The position numbers and the translations under genes were made by a program. Below, piece after piece: positions 21,105-30,338 of a DNA stretch of 38,243 nucleotides (its first letter is position 1; every line of letters begins with the position of its first letter). Origin of the DNA: a virus; the IMG/VR virus record IMGVR_UViG_3300011126_000140, positions 1 to 38,243 of that record; one strand, given 5' to 3'. The notes beneath the pieces are model-generated. The model saw nothing but the letters and a program-made list of their open reading frames with translations, did no database searches and was not told where the DNA came from.

Positions 21105-22282
21105 AATATAGTTATCCTTGAGACATCATTTATAAATCTATTTTTAACTGATGCTACCTCAACTATTTCAAGCCATGTTATACCGTCATCTGAAACCTGC
21201 ATACCTGTAACAATATAATTATTATTTATATCTTTTACAGCACAAATTATAGCTCCAGCATCAGCATCCTGACCGATTCCCCATAAAACATTCTTAACTA
21301 TCTGAAGCTTTATATTATCTTCATCAATAGTATCATCTGAAGTTATTGCAAATCTTATATATAAATCTTCATTTCCAGGGACATCATATTTTACAGTATA
21401 ATTTCTATTGTCTGGTCTTGGAACAAGTACCGTTTGATCACCACGCATACCGCAACCGGCTGTTTTCTTAGAATATATAACCTGGCCTATATCTGCAGGA
21501 CTTCCTCCCTCAACAATACACCATATAGTATGTGCCTCGGTTCCATCAGAATCCGTTACATTAGTATCATTTTCATAAACAATCGCTGTTGTTACACCAT
21601 CAAGATTATTTAAGGCACCTTCCAAACCATCTAAAAATCCGACTGAAGATATAGCCGTTGATATTTTACGCCGCTGCTTTAATGATGCATCTGATTCCTC
21701 ATCTTCTCCAATTGAATTAGCACCAGAAGGATTATTAATACCCGTAACACCCGCTATAACTGTTTCTGGTGTTGTTATAGTATTAACCGTTACCTCTACT
21801 TGACCTATATCAGCAGCCCTAAAATTAAAAGAGTATGTTCCAGCAGTAACTATATTTTGCGAATTAAGTAAATGAAAGACAGTACCCGCATCATCTTTTA
21901 CAGAGTATAAACCTGGCACTGATGGATTAAGTTCATTTGACTGAGAATCTAAACCGATAAGATTTAAAGCTCTATCGGTAGTTATTTCTACATTTTGAAA
22001 TGTATAAGTACCCTCATTACGTGTTATACCATTTATAGCAACCCTCTGATCTAACACACGACCTATGGCCTGGTCAGGATCAAAACCAGCGTTTACAAGA
22101 GTTAAAACCTCTCTTAAATCAATACCATTCTGAGTAAATATATCTATCTGCTGTCCATCAGGCGTATTCTGATCAACATTTATATCATTACCATATATAC
22201 CCTGAAAAGCTGCAACCAGTTCATCCCTTAACTCTGTAAAGGTTTTTGTCTGCAATCCATTTACATCTAAAATATCAGGCAT
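21101..22282 (-). CDS. Baseplate wedge protein (gpJ/gp47-like)
   Basis: The protein is 393 residues. The opening ELRDELVAAFQGIYGNDINV and TPDGQQIDIFTQNG are the conserved entry of the Baseplate_J family. A central beta domain (EESDASLKQRRKIS) and a C-terminal part with GMRGDQTV and PDNRNYTVKYD follow the same plan. It is the wedge subunit that surrounds the hub and triggers sheath contraction. It sits in the usual place between gp25-like and DUF2612. Confidence 0.93.
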   Translation of the reverse strand: MPDILDVNGLQTKTFTELRDELVAAFQGIYGNDINVDQNTPDGQQIDIFTQNGIDLREVLTLVNAGFDPDQAIGRVLDQRVAINGITRNEGTYTFQNVEITTDRALNLIGLDSQSNELNPSVPGLYSVKDDAGTVFHLLNSQNIVTAGTYSFNFRAADIGQVEVTVNTITTPETVIAGVTGINNPSGANSIGEDEESDASLKQRRKISTAISSVGFLDGLEGALNNLDGVTTAIVYENDTNVTDSDGTEAHTIWCIVEGGSPADIGQVIYSKKTAGCGMRGDQTVLVPRPDNRNYTVKYDVPGNEDLYIRFAITSDDTIDEDNIKLQIVKNVLWGIGQDADAGAIICAVKDINNNYIVTGMQVSDDGITWLEIVEVASVKNRFINDVSRITIL

Positions 22283-22291
22283 TTATAACTC

Positions 22292-23203
22292 CTACGCCAC
22301 AAGGCTCATTCCTAAAGCATTAAGATAAGCTTCAGAAAAGAAATCTTTCTCTATTATCAATATATCAAAAGTACCCCAGGCACCCATATTATTACCACTT
22401 ACATTTAATACGTTTATTCCTAAATCTGTTTTTTCCGGTATTGGATCTGGAAACGTTCTTTCATCGACATAAAAGTTAGACCCTGTTGTCATTACTCCAA
22501 AATCCTTCTTTTCTTTAAAAACCTTTCCTTCTCGTCTACTAACATATGCAAAATCACATTCGTCAGTTCCTTGAGATCTTGTGACGCCGGCCTCACCTCT
22601 AAATAAAAAGGCAACATACCCACTAGGAACAGTATATGTTAATTGCTTGCTTTGGTTAGCACCATTTACAATTCCTGTTAACACCTTAGTTAAATCATCA
22701 GGTATACCACCCGTTACAGTAGTATCATAATAAACATATACAGTGCCTTGAATATCACCTCCAGCATCCGCAGCACTTTCACACCTATGCGCCCTTACAA
22801 TATCATAACCACCAGGAATAATAACTTGTGTTTTTGTTTGCCCCTGAACCTGAAAAGGTATTGTTTCTGTTACCCAATCACTACCAATCAACTTATATGC
22901 TAATATTTCTACTATTTGATTATCTGCTGGATTACTTGAAGAAATATAAATAGGCTCACCAGCATCATTACCCCAGGGATATACTCCACCAAACTCCCAT
23001 AGTGTTTCAGGAACAGTACCAGGACTTATATTTTTATTTGCTCCAAACTTATCAACCCATGAAAACTTAGGATACAACCCCATTGTTACAGCCAATTTAA
23101 ATGGTATTGACTCAAAACTACTCGTACTAGCATTACCAATTAAAGTTGTTGCTAAGGTTCTTTTTTCATTTATCGTAACATATACATCTTTATCACTATC
23201 CAA
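22292..23203 (-). CDS. Tail/baseplate structural protein, 303 aa
   Basis: The start is TTG at 23203 with AGAGG 7 bases upstream. The protein is beta-rich. LYPKFSWVDKFGANKNISPG then TLWEFGGVYPW resembles a widespread phage virion protein domain that starts with 'DKFGxN'. Its exact role (fibre, decoration or receptor-binding part) is not fixed by sequence. It interrupts the usual adjacency of gp25-like and gpJ-like genes, so it may be a baseplate decoration or short fibre. No enzymatic motif is seen. Confidence 0.6.
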   Translation of the reverse strand: MDSDKDVYVTINEKRTLATTLIGNASTSSFESIPFKLAVTMGLYPKFSWVDKFGANKNISPGTVPETLWEFGGVYPWGNDAGEPIYISSSNPADNQIVEILAYKLIGSDWVTETIPFQVQGQTKTQVIIPGGYDIVRAHRCESAADAGGDIQGTVYVYYDTTVTGGIPDDLTKVLTGIVNGANQSKQLTYTVPSGYVAFLFRGEAGVTRSQGTDECDFAYVSRREGKVFKEKKDFGVMTTGSNFYVDERTFPDPIPEKTDLGINVLNVSGNNMGAWGTFDILIIEKDFFSEAYLNALGMSLVA

Positions 23204-23205
23204 AT

Positions 23206-23547
23206 CTAAACCTCTACTGTTCCTATTCCGTACACTGTAAAAACTTCTAAGCTTGCAGTATACTCTCTTGTTTCTCTATTTTCACCAGAAGTAAAACTTA
23301 ATATTTTTAATACTCCTTCACTCTGAAGAACAACCCTTTTAACATCTGCATCAAGAAAAGATTTTGTATTTTTATCAAGAAAATTATAATAATCAACACC
23401 CTCTTCAGGATCTTTAAAACTATCACCCTTCCAAGATTTAAGCCTTGTTCTTATATTTAGTATAACGGCATTTAAATTACTTGTATAGCATTGTAAACCT
23501 TTACCAAAAGTAAAGTCATTATCTGAATCTAAAGCTCTATGTATCAT
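23206..23547 (-). CDS. Baseplate wedge protein, gp25/gpW-like
   Basis: The protein is 113 residues. NLNAVILNIRTRLKSWKGDS and EEGVDYYNFLDK fit the gp25-like fold in which a helix with a conserved 'I..RL....G' precedes 'P..GxD'. The C-terminal half holds the expected beta strands. It overlaps the spike gene by 4 bases and comes just before the wedge genes, as in other myoviruses. Confidence 0.75.
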   Translation of the reverse strand: MIHRALDSDNDFTFGKGLQCYTSNLNAVILNIRTRLKSWKGDSFKDPEEGVDYYNFLDKNTKSFLDADVKRVVLQSEGVLKILSFTSGENRETREYTASLEVFTVYGIGTVEV

Positions 23548-24281
23548 CCTATATTTACCCCCAGGCTTCCACTATTTATTTTTCCCGAAGCAGTTACAGG
23601 AATACTCGGCACTGATCCAGGAACTAAACCATTTAAGACACTTGATACGTTTGCTATCCATGCAATAAATGCAGCATCGGTAACACCATCAATAATAGTC
23701 AAATCTTCCTTTCTCGCTGCTGGATTTAAATTAGTTGCAACACCTGTAACAATATCTACATCACCGCTTCCACCATCTATAATCGATCCATTAGATTCTA
23801 TCACAGAGCTTTTATCTGTTTTTATTTCTAATGGATACCCCGTTGCATTTAAAACCACCTTATCACCAGACAAATCTAATACTGATGTTTTAGGATTAAT
23901 ACCAACCAAAGCAAACCCATCAGACAAACTATGTTTTCTTTTTGTTGGAGGCTCTGAAACATTTGCAGTACTCCACCATGTATCAATATCCCTATCATTA
24001 AAAAACGTTAAGCAATAATCACCTGGCTTTACTGGAAACTCCAAAAAAGCACCGCCACCCTGCATAACAACAATAGGACAATCAACTAACAAAGGATAAT
24101 CAACAGTCTTAGAACCTTGAACTCTTCTTTTTACCTGGATTTTTATTTCTGCTGTTTGCTCTTCAAGATTAACAGTTTCTATTTTTCCAATCTGAATACA
24201 ATTCATTTTTGCAAATATAGAGTTTTTCAATTCTTCTAATAAATCATCTAAATCAGGTGGTATTATAGTTTGCTTAGACAT
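23544..24281 (-). CDS. Baseplate central spike protein (Gp138/gpV-like)
   Basis: The protein is 245 residues. NCIQIGKIETVNLEEQTAEI then KVQ-like strands and YPLLVDCPIVVMQGGG with EFPVKPGDYC form the OB-fold domain (Gp138_N) of membrane-puncturing spikes. After it a beta-helix-like region (VDLSGDKVVLN type strands) and a Gly/Ser-rich end follow. The hub-spike needle pierces the outer membrane when the sheath contracts. The gene overlaps the hub gene by 8 bases. Confidence 0.85.
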   Translation of the reverse strand: MSKQTIIPPDLDDLLEELKNSIFAKMNCIQIGKIETVNLEEQTAEIKIQVKRRVQGSKTVDYPLLVDCPIVVMQGGGAFLEFPVKPGDYCLTFFNDRDIDTWWSTANVSEPPTKRKHSLSDGFALVGINPKTSVLDLSGDKVVLNATGYPLEIKTDKSSVIESNGSIIDGGSGDVDIVTGVATNLNPAARKEDLTIIDGVTDAAFIAWIANVSSVLNGLVPGSVPSIPVTASGKINSGSLGVNIG

Positions 24282-25125
24282 TTACAACCTCCGTTAACCC
24301 ATTAACCCCAAAATATAACTGTATCTGTGTTACCGCATCCCCTGGAATAGCCTGAGAAATTGTTACAGAATGAGAAAAACCAACAACTTTATATGTTCCA
24401 TTATATATAGATTCTAAACTTTCTATAACACATACATTACCTACAGATATTTCAGGAAGAAATAAAACAGGTACCCACAACAAAGCATCTTGTCTTTTAG
24501 GTGTTGCAAGTAATTGCCTTGAATCCAAAACTATAGCTTTACCTTTTATTACCTCATCATCTGTCAGTATATTTACAACTTCATTATCTATAAAGTAATT
24601 ATTTTCAGAAACCTCACCTAACAATGAAGATGACTGTCCAACTAAAACCTGACCCCTTGGACTATCTCCCTCTGAAGCTGCACCAAAAACTCCGGCTATA
24701 ACATTAGGCATATCATTGATAATCTTTTTTAATATATCTTTTTTATCTGTATTTTTTTCTATAGTTGTAGAGGTAAAACCATTCTGTATAGCATCCAACC
24801 CATCAAAACACTCTATAGATGTAATCCATTCTGTTTTTTCTTTTGTGGAACTAGCCTCATAAATATTACCCTTAAAGACTTCTTTTAAACCATTACCATA
24901 TCCAGCACGTAAAGAAACAGCCCAATACTCCGTAGTAGTGAATCTGTCTTTATATATCTGACTCCTGGTATTTTTCCCAAGATTATATATCTTAATACTA
25001 CATCTATTAGCCGATGCAAGTGTATTCCTTGTTAAATTAAAAGATAGAGTTAAAGGTGGATTTATGACCAATTTCTTACCTTGCGGCGTAGTTATCTCCA
25101 ACCTATAATTTCTTTGAAACTTCAA
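24274..25125 (-). CDS. Baseplate hub protein (gpD/gp27-like)
   Basis: The protein is 283 residues. YRLEITTPQGKKLVINPPLT, TRNTLASANRCSIKIYNLGK and ISLRAGYGNGLKEVFKGNIY-type strands make the tube-like domain of hub proteins. The C-terminal part (VIESLESIYNGTYKVVGFSH then SV) is the conserved end of the same group. It connects the tube to the spike. It sits between the plug and spike genes and overlaps both by 4-8 bases. Confidence 0.75.
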   Translation of the reverse strand: MKFQRNYRLEITTPQGKKLVINPPLTLSFNLTRNTLASANRCSIKIYNLGKNTRSQIYKDRFTTTEYWAVSLRAGYGNGLKEVFKGNIYEASSTKEKTEWITSIECFDGLDAIQNGFTSTTIEKNTDKKDILKKIINDMPNVIAGVFGAASEGDSPRGQVLVGQSSSLLGEVSENNYFIDNEVVNILTDDEVIKGKAIVLDSRQLLATPKRQDALLWVPVLFLPEISVGNVCVIESLESIYNGTYKVVGFSHSVTISQAIPGDAVTQIQLYFGVNGLTEVVNV

Positions 25126-25469
25126 ATCTTAGCCCCTTCATAAGCTTCATTTATTTGCTGAACCTCTTCAGGTGTTAACACTCCAAGTAAAACCCTACCT
25201 GTTGAAAAATCATTTATTAAAAATGGTTCTGTATTATCTATAACATTTACATTTAAACCAAACGGTATTATCTTTTCAAATTGTTGCAACAAGTTTGGAG
25301 AACTACAAACCCTTAATCCATTAACAATAAAATCACCAAACTCTATATTTATATACCACATCTGAACAGCTGGTTTATAATCTAAAGTAATTACTACAGT
25401 TTCACCATTAGAAACCTGAGTATTTAAACTCTGTGTAGATAAAGCCTGTATACCTTCCAATACTTTCAT
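25122..25469 (-). CDS. Baseplate plug protein (gp-plug family)
   Basis: The protein is 115 residues. TLDYKPAVQMWYINIEFGDF, VNGLRVCSSPNLLQQFEKII and NDFSTGRVLLGVLTPEEVQQ correspond to the beta-sandwich of the cyanophage-type baseplate plug family. The family links the hub and spike in contractile baseplates. It overlaps its neighbours by 4 bases each, keeping the baseplate operon tight. Confidence 0.65.
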   Translation of the reverse strand: MKVLEGIQALSTQSLNTQVSNGETVVITLDYKPAVQMWYINIEFGDFIVNGLRVCSSPNLLQQFEKIIPFGLNVNVIDNTEPFLINDFSTGRVLLGVLTPEEVQQINEAYEGAKI

Positions 25470-26260
25470 AAAGCTCCTACCACCTGAAATAAAAAGGATT
25501 CTTCTCTCCCTTGAACCTTCCCTATATCCTCTTCCTCTACCTTCTGTATATCCACTCTTGGTATATTTGTATAATTATCAAAATCTATAGTTTCTACATC
25601 AGCAAACCTTATTTCTTTAAGAGACACAATAACATTACTTATCTGGTCACTCTCTTGACCCTGAGAAAAACCTATATTTGTAATCATCATATTATCAAAA
25701 TATCTCCACGGTGTTTGAACTGTTACAAGTTCTGAAGATCTCCAAAGAGAGAATAAATTATTAAACGCTTTTTGCTGCTCTGTTTCCTCCGGTTTTTCTC
25801 CCTGAAAAAAATCTACTACATTCTGTGTTCTATCTAATATCTGATTTATAGAACTTGCCGCAGTTTCAGTAGCACTTACAACTCTTTGAGCATCTTGTAT
25901 AAATCCTGGTGTAAAATCCCCCAAATAAGCATCAACAACCTCTAACCTATTATTTATCTCTTGTATATCCTCTTCAGTTTTTTCAGGTCCACGATAAACC
26001 AACTCACCAACAAAACCAGATAATGTTACCGTTATAGGCTTATTTATCTTATGGTCATTGATGAAACTATTATCCTCTGTAAAATGCTCTGTTATATCAG
26101 ATGATAAGTTTATATCTTCATTCTCAGGAATATCAAAAACAAAACCTGATATACCCTTAGCTGACTTTGGCTTTACAAGAGTCTGAACAGATGAATCAAG
26201 AAAACTTTCACTATTATTAGAATTAGGTACAACTTTTAAACCAACATTATTAAAAGACAT
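25466..26260 (-). CDS. Dit-like tail/baseplate protein
   Basis: The protein is 264 residues. GFVFDIPENEDINLSSDITE then DHKINKPITVTLSGFVGELV resembles the Dit-like N-terminal domain used at the tail tip of contractile and non-contractile phages. A helical middle (about 85-160, Gln/Asn/Glu-rich) follows, and then a beta-rich end with TPWRYFDNMMITNIGFSQG. It probably links the tape measure and the hub. It starts 1 base after the tape-measure stop. Confidence 0.65.
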   Translation of the reverse strand: MSFNNVGLKVVPNSNNSESFLDSSVQTLVKPKSAKGISGFVFDIPENEDINLSSDITEHFTEDNSFINDHKINKPITVTLSGFVGELVYRGPEKTEEDIQEINNRLEVVDAYLGDFTPGFIQDAQRVVSATETAASSINQILDRTQNVVDFFQGEKPEETEQQKAFNNLFSLWRSSELVTVQTPWRYFDNMMITNIGFSQGQESDQISNVIVSLKEIRFADVETIDFDNYTNIPRVDIQKVEEEDIGKVQGREESFLFQVVGAL

Positions 26261-27720
26261 TATTCATCCCTCGACAGCTGTGCAGATGTTCCCTCTATTT
26301 GATTACGCAACATCCTGGCCGCTGTATTACCTGTCTGCTCCGGATCACTAGATCCATAAACATTCATATTTATATTATTGTTCTGAGTTCTAGCCTGTTC
26401 GGCTGAAATATTCCCAAAACCACCACCTGACAACACCTGTTTCCACCAGTCAGCTTTTATTATTCCAGGTGCCGCATCATAAAAACGATCTGATCCAATT
26501 GCTGCACCAAAGAAATCCAACATATCAGCTTTTCCAGTTTCACCCGCTTCTCTAGCCTTATCGGCTGCATTGGTCATAACCTCAAAATTACCACCATCTA
26601 TTAAGTCAACTATAGCCTGTATTGTTTTAAGAACACCTTCAAGTATATCACCCCATGTACCCCATTCATCAAGAATAGCATCAATTTTAACCTGGTCAAA
26701 TCCTTTTACAGCATCAAACAACTCTTTAAATGTTTCTAATTCAGGAACCATCTGACCAAACATAGACTTCCCACCCTGAGAATAAATATATAAATCATCC
26801 ATTAAAGCAATAAGTAAAATTATTCCTGCTGTTATCATTCCAATAGGTGAAGCCAATAAATGAACATTAAGCAATGCTATAACACCTATCAAACCTTTAA
26901 CAGCATTTTCCCATCCTATAGTATTAGTTATTATTCTATCTAAACTAGTAATACTATTAGTAATAGCACCTGTAAACTTCATTACCCACTCAAAGGCTAC
27001 TTTAAAACCTTTTATTATACCCTCTTCATTTACAGATATAAACTCGGTTATTCTTTTTGTTAACTTAGTTATTTGTGGTGAAAGTCCTACAGCTATTTGA
27101 GTTTTCATATAATTTATAGCTCTAACAGTTGTATCTATATTTGCTTTAGTTTTAGTTAATGTCTCGATAGCTTTAGGATCTATTATAAAAGCCCTTGCAG
27201 CCATATCATCAAACTGCTCTTTTGACATTTCTAAAGACTGAAGTAATCCAGAACTCAAACCAAGTTGAGACAACATATTTTTTTTCATTGCCTGACTTAA
27301 ATCTCCGGTTCTATCTCTTAAATCTTCCAATATCTTAAATGGGTCCTGGTTAGGATCTATACCTAGTAATTGATATCCTGATATATCCCCCTGACCAAGT
27401 TTAATTTTTTCTCTATTGGCTGCCAATTGTTTTATTGCATCATTTACATTTTCTATAGGTTGATTAGTTTGCTCTAATACAGATTGCCACCGTTGCAATT
27501 CTGTAGTAGATGCACCAGTTTCAACAGAGAATTGTTTTAATGCTACAGCAGAATCAAGAGCATCAGAAGTGACTTTCTTTATAACTAAAGATACACCAGC
27601 GGCCGCAGCAGTTGCAGCAATCAAACCCTGTTTAACACCTTTAATAGTTCTATCAAATGACTTGGCCTTTTCTTCATCTGTTTTAAGTCCTATTCTTGCA
27701 AATAAATCAACTATTGTCAT
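26260..27720 (-). CDS. Tail tape measure protein
   Basis: The protein is 486 residues. It begins with DLFARIGLKTDEEKAKSFDR and continues with helical, Ala/Gln-rich segments and hydrophobic patches (GVIALLNVHLLASPIGMITA and IALMDDLYIYSQ), normal for this family. At about 0.15 nm per residue it would set a tail of about 70 nm, short for a myovirus (general rule, not measured). It is the longest tail gene after the spike and lies downstream of the chaperone frameshift region and a terminator. Confidence 0.85.
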   Translation of the reverse strand: MTIVDLFARIGLKTDEEKAKSFDRTIKGVKQGLIAATAAAAGVSLVIKKVTSDALDSAVALKQFSVETGASTTELQRWQSVLEQTNQPIENVNDAIKQLAANREKIKLGQGDISGYQLLGIDPNQDPFKILEDLRDRTGDLSQAMKKNMLSQLGLSSGLLQSLEMSKEQFDDMAARAFIIDPKAIETLTKTKANIDTTVRAINYMKTQIAVGLSPQITKLTKRITEFISVNEEGIIKGFKVAFEWVMKFTGAITNSITSLDRIITNTIGWENAVKGLIGVIALLNVHLLASPIGMITAGIILLIALMDDLYIYSQGGKSMFGQMVPELETFKELFDAVKGFDQVKIDAILDEWGTWGDILEGVLKTIQAIVDLIDGGNFEVMTNAADKAREAGETGKADMLDFFGAAIGSDRFYDAAPGIIKADWWKQVLSGGGFGNISAEQARTQNNNINMNVYGSSDPEQTGNTAARMLRNQIEGTSAQLSRDE

Positions 27721-27736
27721 TTAACACCTCTACCCA

Positions 27737-27742
27737 ATTATA
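27737..27742 (-). promoter_or_regulatory. Possible -10 box for the tape-measure gene
   Basis: TATAAT on the minus strand lies between the terminator at 27760-27785 and the tape-measure ATG at 27720, with GAGGTG upstream of the ATG. No good -35 lies 16-18 bases away (the tract there is T-rich). It may restart transcription after the terminator. Chance is possible in AT-rich DNA. Confidence 0.3.
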
Positions 27743-27759
27743 CTACAACATATTAATAT

Positions 27760-27785
27760 AAAAAAGAGGCTTTTTTAAAAGCCTC
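27760..27785 (-). terminator. Intrinsic terminator between chaperone and tape measure
   Basis: On the minus strand, GAGGCTTTT-AA-AAAAGCCTC (27785-27766) is followed by six T (27765-27760). The hairpin begins within the stop codon region of the frameshift extension. It is nearly the same sequence as the terminator at 13955-13986. It would reduce tape-measure message relative to tube and sheath message, so partial read-through is likely. Confidence 0.75.
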
Positions 27786-27972
27786 ATTCACCCTTATTTA
27801 ATTCAGAATAAGATTTTTGATACTTTATAGTAAAATCCTCATACTCAATTATACTAATAACATCCTCTAACGGCGCATTTAAAACCTTTCCAGGATCACC
27901 AGAGTAATAACCCTCTTTAGCAATCCGTAAGGCTATAATCCTTTCCTCTGGTGCTGTAATGTTTACTTTTGG
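27784..27972 (-). CDS. Tail assembly chaperone -1 frameshift extension
   Basis: An open frame of 62 codons (PKVNITAPEERIIALRIAKE, then GYYSGDPGKVLNAPLEDV and IIEYEDFTIKYQKSYSELNK) has no start codon anywhere near. It overlaps the end of the 27963-28406 gene in the -1 frame and ends at TGA 27786-27784. The shift would occur around TTTTTCCAAAAG just before the upstream TAA, giving a longer fusion as in lambda gpG-gpGT. The position right before the tape measure is the classical place. The slippery site is not a perfect heptamer. Confidence 0.7.
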   Translation of the reverse strand, partial: PKVNITAPEERIIALRIAKEGYYSGDPGKVLNAPLEDVISIIEYEDFTIKYQKSYSELNKGE

Positions 27973-28406
27973 AAAAACTCCTTCAGTTTTCCCGCACCCT
28001 GAAACAGAAAACTGAGGCCGGCGAAAAAAGGCATTAAATTAACCTTCAGTACTTCAACCATTATAGGATAATAATATTGTCTATTATCTGGATCATCAAA
28101 AAACTCTTCATTGATTAAATCTTTTTTAGATCCCCATAATGCAACACCTTCACAACAATCAAATAAATATCTTTCTATTTCTTCACTTTCAGCAAGTGAT
28201 AAAACTATATTTATAATCTTAGGAATAACATCATCTGATAAATCTGACTTCATAATATCTTTATTATCAATTTTTATATCAGATATACCGATATCAATAC
28301 CATTCTCTTTTAATGCCTTAAATACAGACCTCTTTAATGCAGATGCATTTTTATATTTTGAAGCCTGTATTTGCAGCATATTGCCACCTATATTAACGCT
28401 ACCCAC
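27963..28406 (-). CDS. Tail assembly chaperone (gpG-like)
   Basis: A helical protein of 147 residues from GTG 28406 (overlapping the tube gene stop as TAGTG), or 138 residues from the ATG at 28379, which has AGGTGG upstream. NGIDIGISDIKIDNKDIMKS, LDCCEGVALWGS-like text (YLFDCCEGVALWGSKK) and the hydrophobic end (FFAGLSFLFQGAGKL) fit a tail chaperone. It would hold tape-measure protein while the tube polymerises. The -1 extension described at 27784-27972 gives a second, longer product. Confidence 0.7.
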   Translation of the reverse strand: MGSVNIGGNMLQIQASKYKNASALKRSVFKALKENGIDIGISDIKIDNKDIMKSDLSDDVIPKIINIVLSLAESEEIERYLFDCCEGVALWGSKKDLINEEFFDDPDNRQYYYPIMVEVLKVNLMPFFAGLSFLFQGAGKLKEFFQK

Positions 28407-28858
28407 TATGATAACGCCCTATCATTATTAGCAAAGCCAATAGTATAAATAGAAACACTTTGTTCAGTGTCACCCTCTACATTTTCTTTACTTCCAGGAG
28501 GTTTCATTATTACACCACCATCCATTTTATAAACAATGTTAGTAATATTTCCCTGACCGTCACCGACTCTTTTAACAAACTCACCTTCTAAAAATATAAA
28601 TGATGGTGGATCTAATAAAAACTCTTGATACCTTGAATTAAGATATTTATCATCAGCAGAACCAGCAACAACACGAATAGTTACATTAACTGTTTTACCA
28701 GTTGAATTAAACGCATATAAAGCATTCCCGTTCTTACCTTTCTTCATGGAAACGGAATCATTAGGAAACTCTAAAACCGCCGTATCTCCATCCGCTAAAT
28801 CTTGTAGGATTCTAGTGTCTAATAACAAAGTATCCTTTCCGCTTAATGCTACACTCAT
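28406..28858 (-). CDS. Tail tube protein (DUF3277 family)
   Basis: The protein is 150 residues. SGKDTLLLDTRILQDLADGD, DSVSMKKGKNGNALYAFNST and TNIVYKMDGGVIMKPPGSKE are the layout of DUF3277 tube proteins: a beta-barrel with long loops. It stacks as hexamers inside the sheath to form the DNA channel. The gene follows the sheath by 10 bases, as in all tails of this type, and overlaps the chaperone start. Confidence 0.88.
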   Translation of the reverse strand: MSVALSGKDTLLLDTRILQDLADGDTAVLEFPNDSVSMKKGKNGNALYAFNSTGKTVNVTIRVVAGSADDKYLNSRYQEFLLDPPSFIFLEGEFVKRVGDGQGNITNIVYKMDGGVIMKPPGSKENVEGDTEQSVSIYTIGFANNDRALS

Positions 28859-28868
28859 ATACTACCCC

Positions 28869-30338
28869 TTAAGCCTCTACCAATACGGTAACATCGGAAC
28901 TATGAAAGGCTCCTGTTTCTTTACCGGCAATTTGTACCACTGGTGCAATCCTTGCCTCTCTCTCAGATTGTGCCTGTTGTGCAATAGGCAATGAATATAA
29001 ATAATATCCATAATCTGCAATATTTCGTATATGATCTTCAGGCTTACCAAATGTGGTAGAACTATTCCAAGCTCCTGGACCCAAAGTACCATTAGTAACA
29101 AACAAAGCCATTACCGCACGGTATGTACCTTTTAAAGCTGTTAACCCTGTTTCAGTCTGTGGTATTTTATCGTTAGTCTGTTTAAGAAAATTAAAACCAG
29201 CTATTTGCAACCTTACTTTTAATGCAAGTCTACCATATACCTGATCAAAAAATTGATTTATACCAGAAGTAGAAAGACCAGGAACACCATAATCAGCATA
29301 TACATCAACACCATTCTGTTTAGCACTATCAATTACAGACTGTGCAAGTCCTTCACCTGTTAACCCTATAATCTCTTTTAAGTTCATTGTCTGACTTGAT
29401 CCAGGTGCATCATAATCAGTAGATAAACCACGAGAGGCATATCCAGCAGCAAAATCCAAAGCTTTAGCCTCTGAATCAGAATAATACAAACATCTTGTAT
29501 GCGTAAAACCACTATCAAGTATAGTTTTAAATACCCCTATTATATCTGCAACTAAGTTAGATGATGCAAATAACAACTTATCTAAACCCTGTATTGTCTG
29601 TGCTAACTCTAATAAATTAGCATCTGTTTGTTTTTCATTAAGAACAATACCAAAATAATCAACAGAACTTTGAGTTCTTAAAACAGTATCTTTAACTCTT
29701 TCAAGACCTGTATCAGCACCAGCAGCAAGACCATTAATACCAAGTATAGAAAGTAAATCTGTTCCACTTGCGGGAATTCCTATCTCAATACTTTTTGTTG
29801 CTCCGGTTGCTATTGTCTTTAAAGTTATCTTTGCAGCTGCTAACTCTCCAGTTATAGAAAAAACTAAACCAGCACTTGTAACCGCTGCATTATTTAAAGA
29901 AGTTAATACTGTAGATAAATCAGTGGTATCTATCGTACCAATAACTATATCCGCAGCACCTGAACCATCAACATCTACATTAATAGTATAATCTGTCTCA
30001 GATAAAGAGGTAAGATTTACAACCTCAACACCTTCCAATACTGCCGGCTGTGCCGCTGCAGCCTGATCTCTAGGAATAACAACTAAATAACCTTTACCTG
30101 ATAATATATTTTTTTGCTGTGAAAATATTATTTCAGATAATGCAAATGTATCACTATTACTACCAAAGTCCTGTTTTACACCTTCCGCATTTAAATACGT
30201 TCTGGAAACTCCAAAATCTCCAGGAATAGGCGCTTCATCTGTAATAATAGCCAATGCCGATGTATTTACGTTTGCTAGCCCTCTTAAGGCTGACAAGAGC
30301 GTAACCCTAACCACATTACCTATGTCAACTTTACTCAT
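28869..30338 (-). CDS. Contractile tail sheath protein (DUF3383 family)
   Basis: The protein is 489 residues. DIGNVVRVTLLSALRGLANV opens the family, and SRTYLNAEGVKQDFGSNSDT then EIIFSQQKN follows. The core and C-terminal parts carry GLSTDYDAPGSSQTMNLKEI and TDKIPQTETG-type stretches typical of DUF3383 sheath proteins. This single gene shows that the phage has a contractile tail. It overlaps the upstream neck gene by 8 bases. Confidence 0.92.
   Translation of the reverse strand: MSKVDIGNVVRVTLLSALRGLANVNTSALAIITDEAPIPGDFGVSRTYLNAEGVKQDFGSNSDTFALSEIIFSQQKNILSGKGYLVVIPRDQAAAAQPAVLEGVEVVNLTSLSETDYTINVDVDGSGAADIVIGTIDTTDLSTVLTSLNNAAVTSAGLVFSITGELAAAKITLKTIATGATKSIEIGIPASGTDLLSILGINGLAAGADTGLERVKDTVLRTQSSVDYFGIVLNEKQTDANLLELAQTIQGLDKLLFASSNLVADIIGVFKTILDSGFTHTRCLYYSDSEAKALDFAAGYASRGLSTDYDAPGSSQTMNLKEIIGLTGEGLAQSVIDSAKQNGVDVYADYGVPGLSTSGINQFFDQVYGRLALKVRLQIAGFNFLKQTNDKIPQTETGLTALKGTYRAVMALFVTNGTLGPGAWNSSTTFGKPEDHIRNIADYGYYLYSLPIAQQAQSEREARIAPVVQIAGKETGAFHSSDVTVLVEA

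Noticed and set aside
23539-24018. Rightward frame of 159 codons opposite the spike protein gene
   Set aside because: The minus-strand frame encodes a recognisable Gp138-like spike; the opposite frame has no family features.
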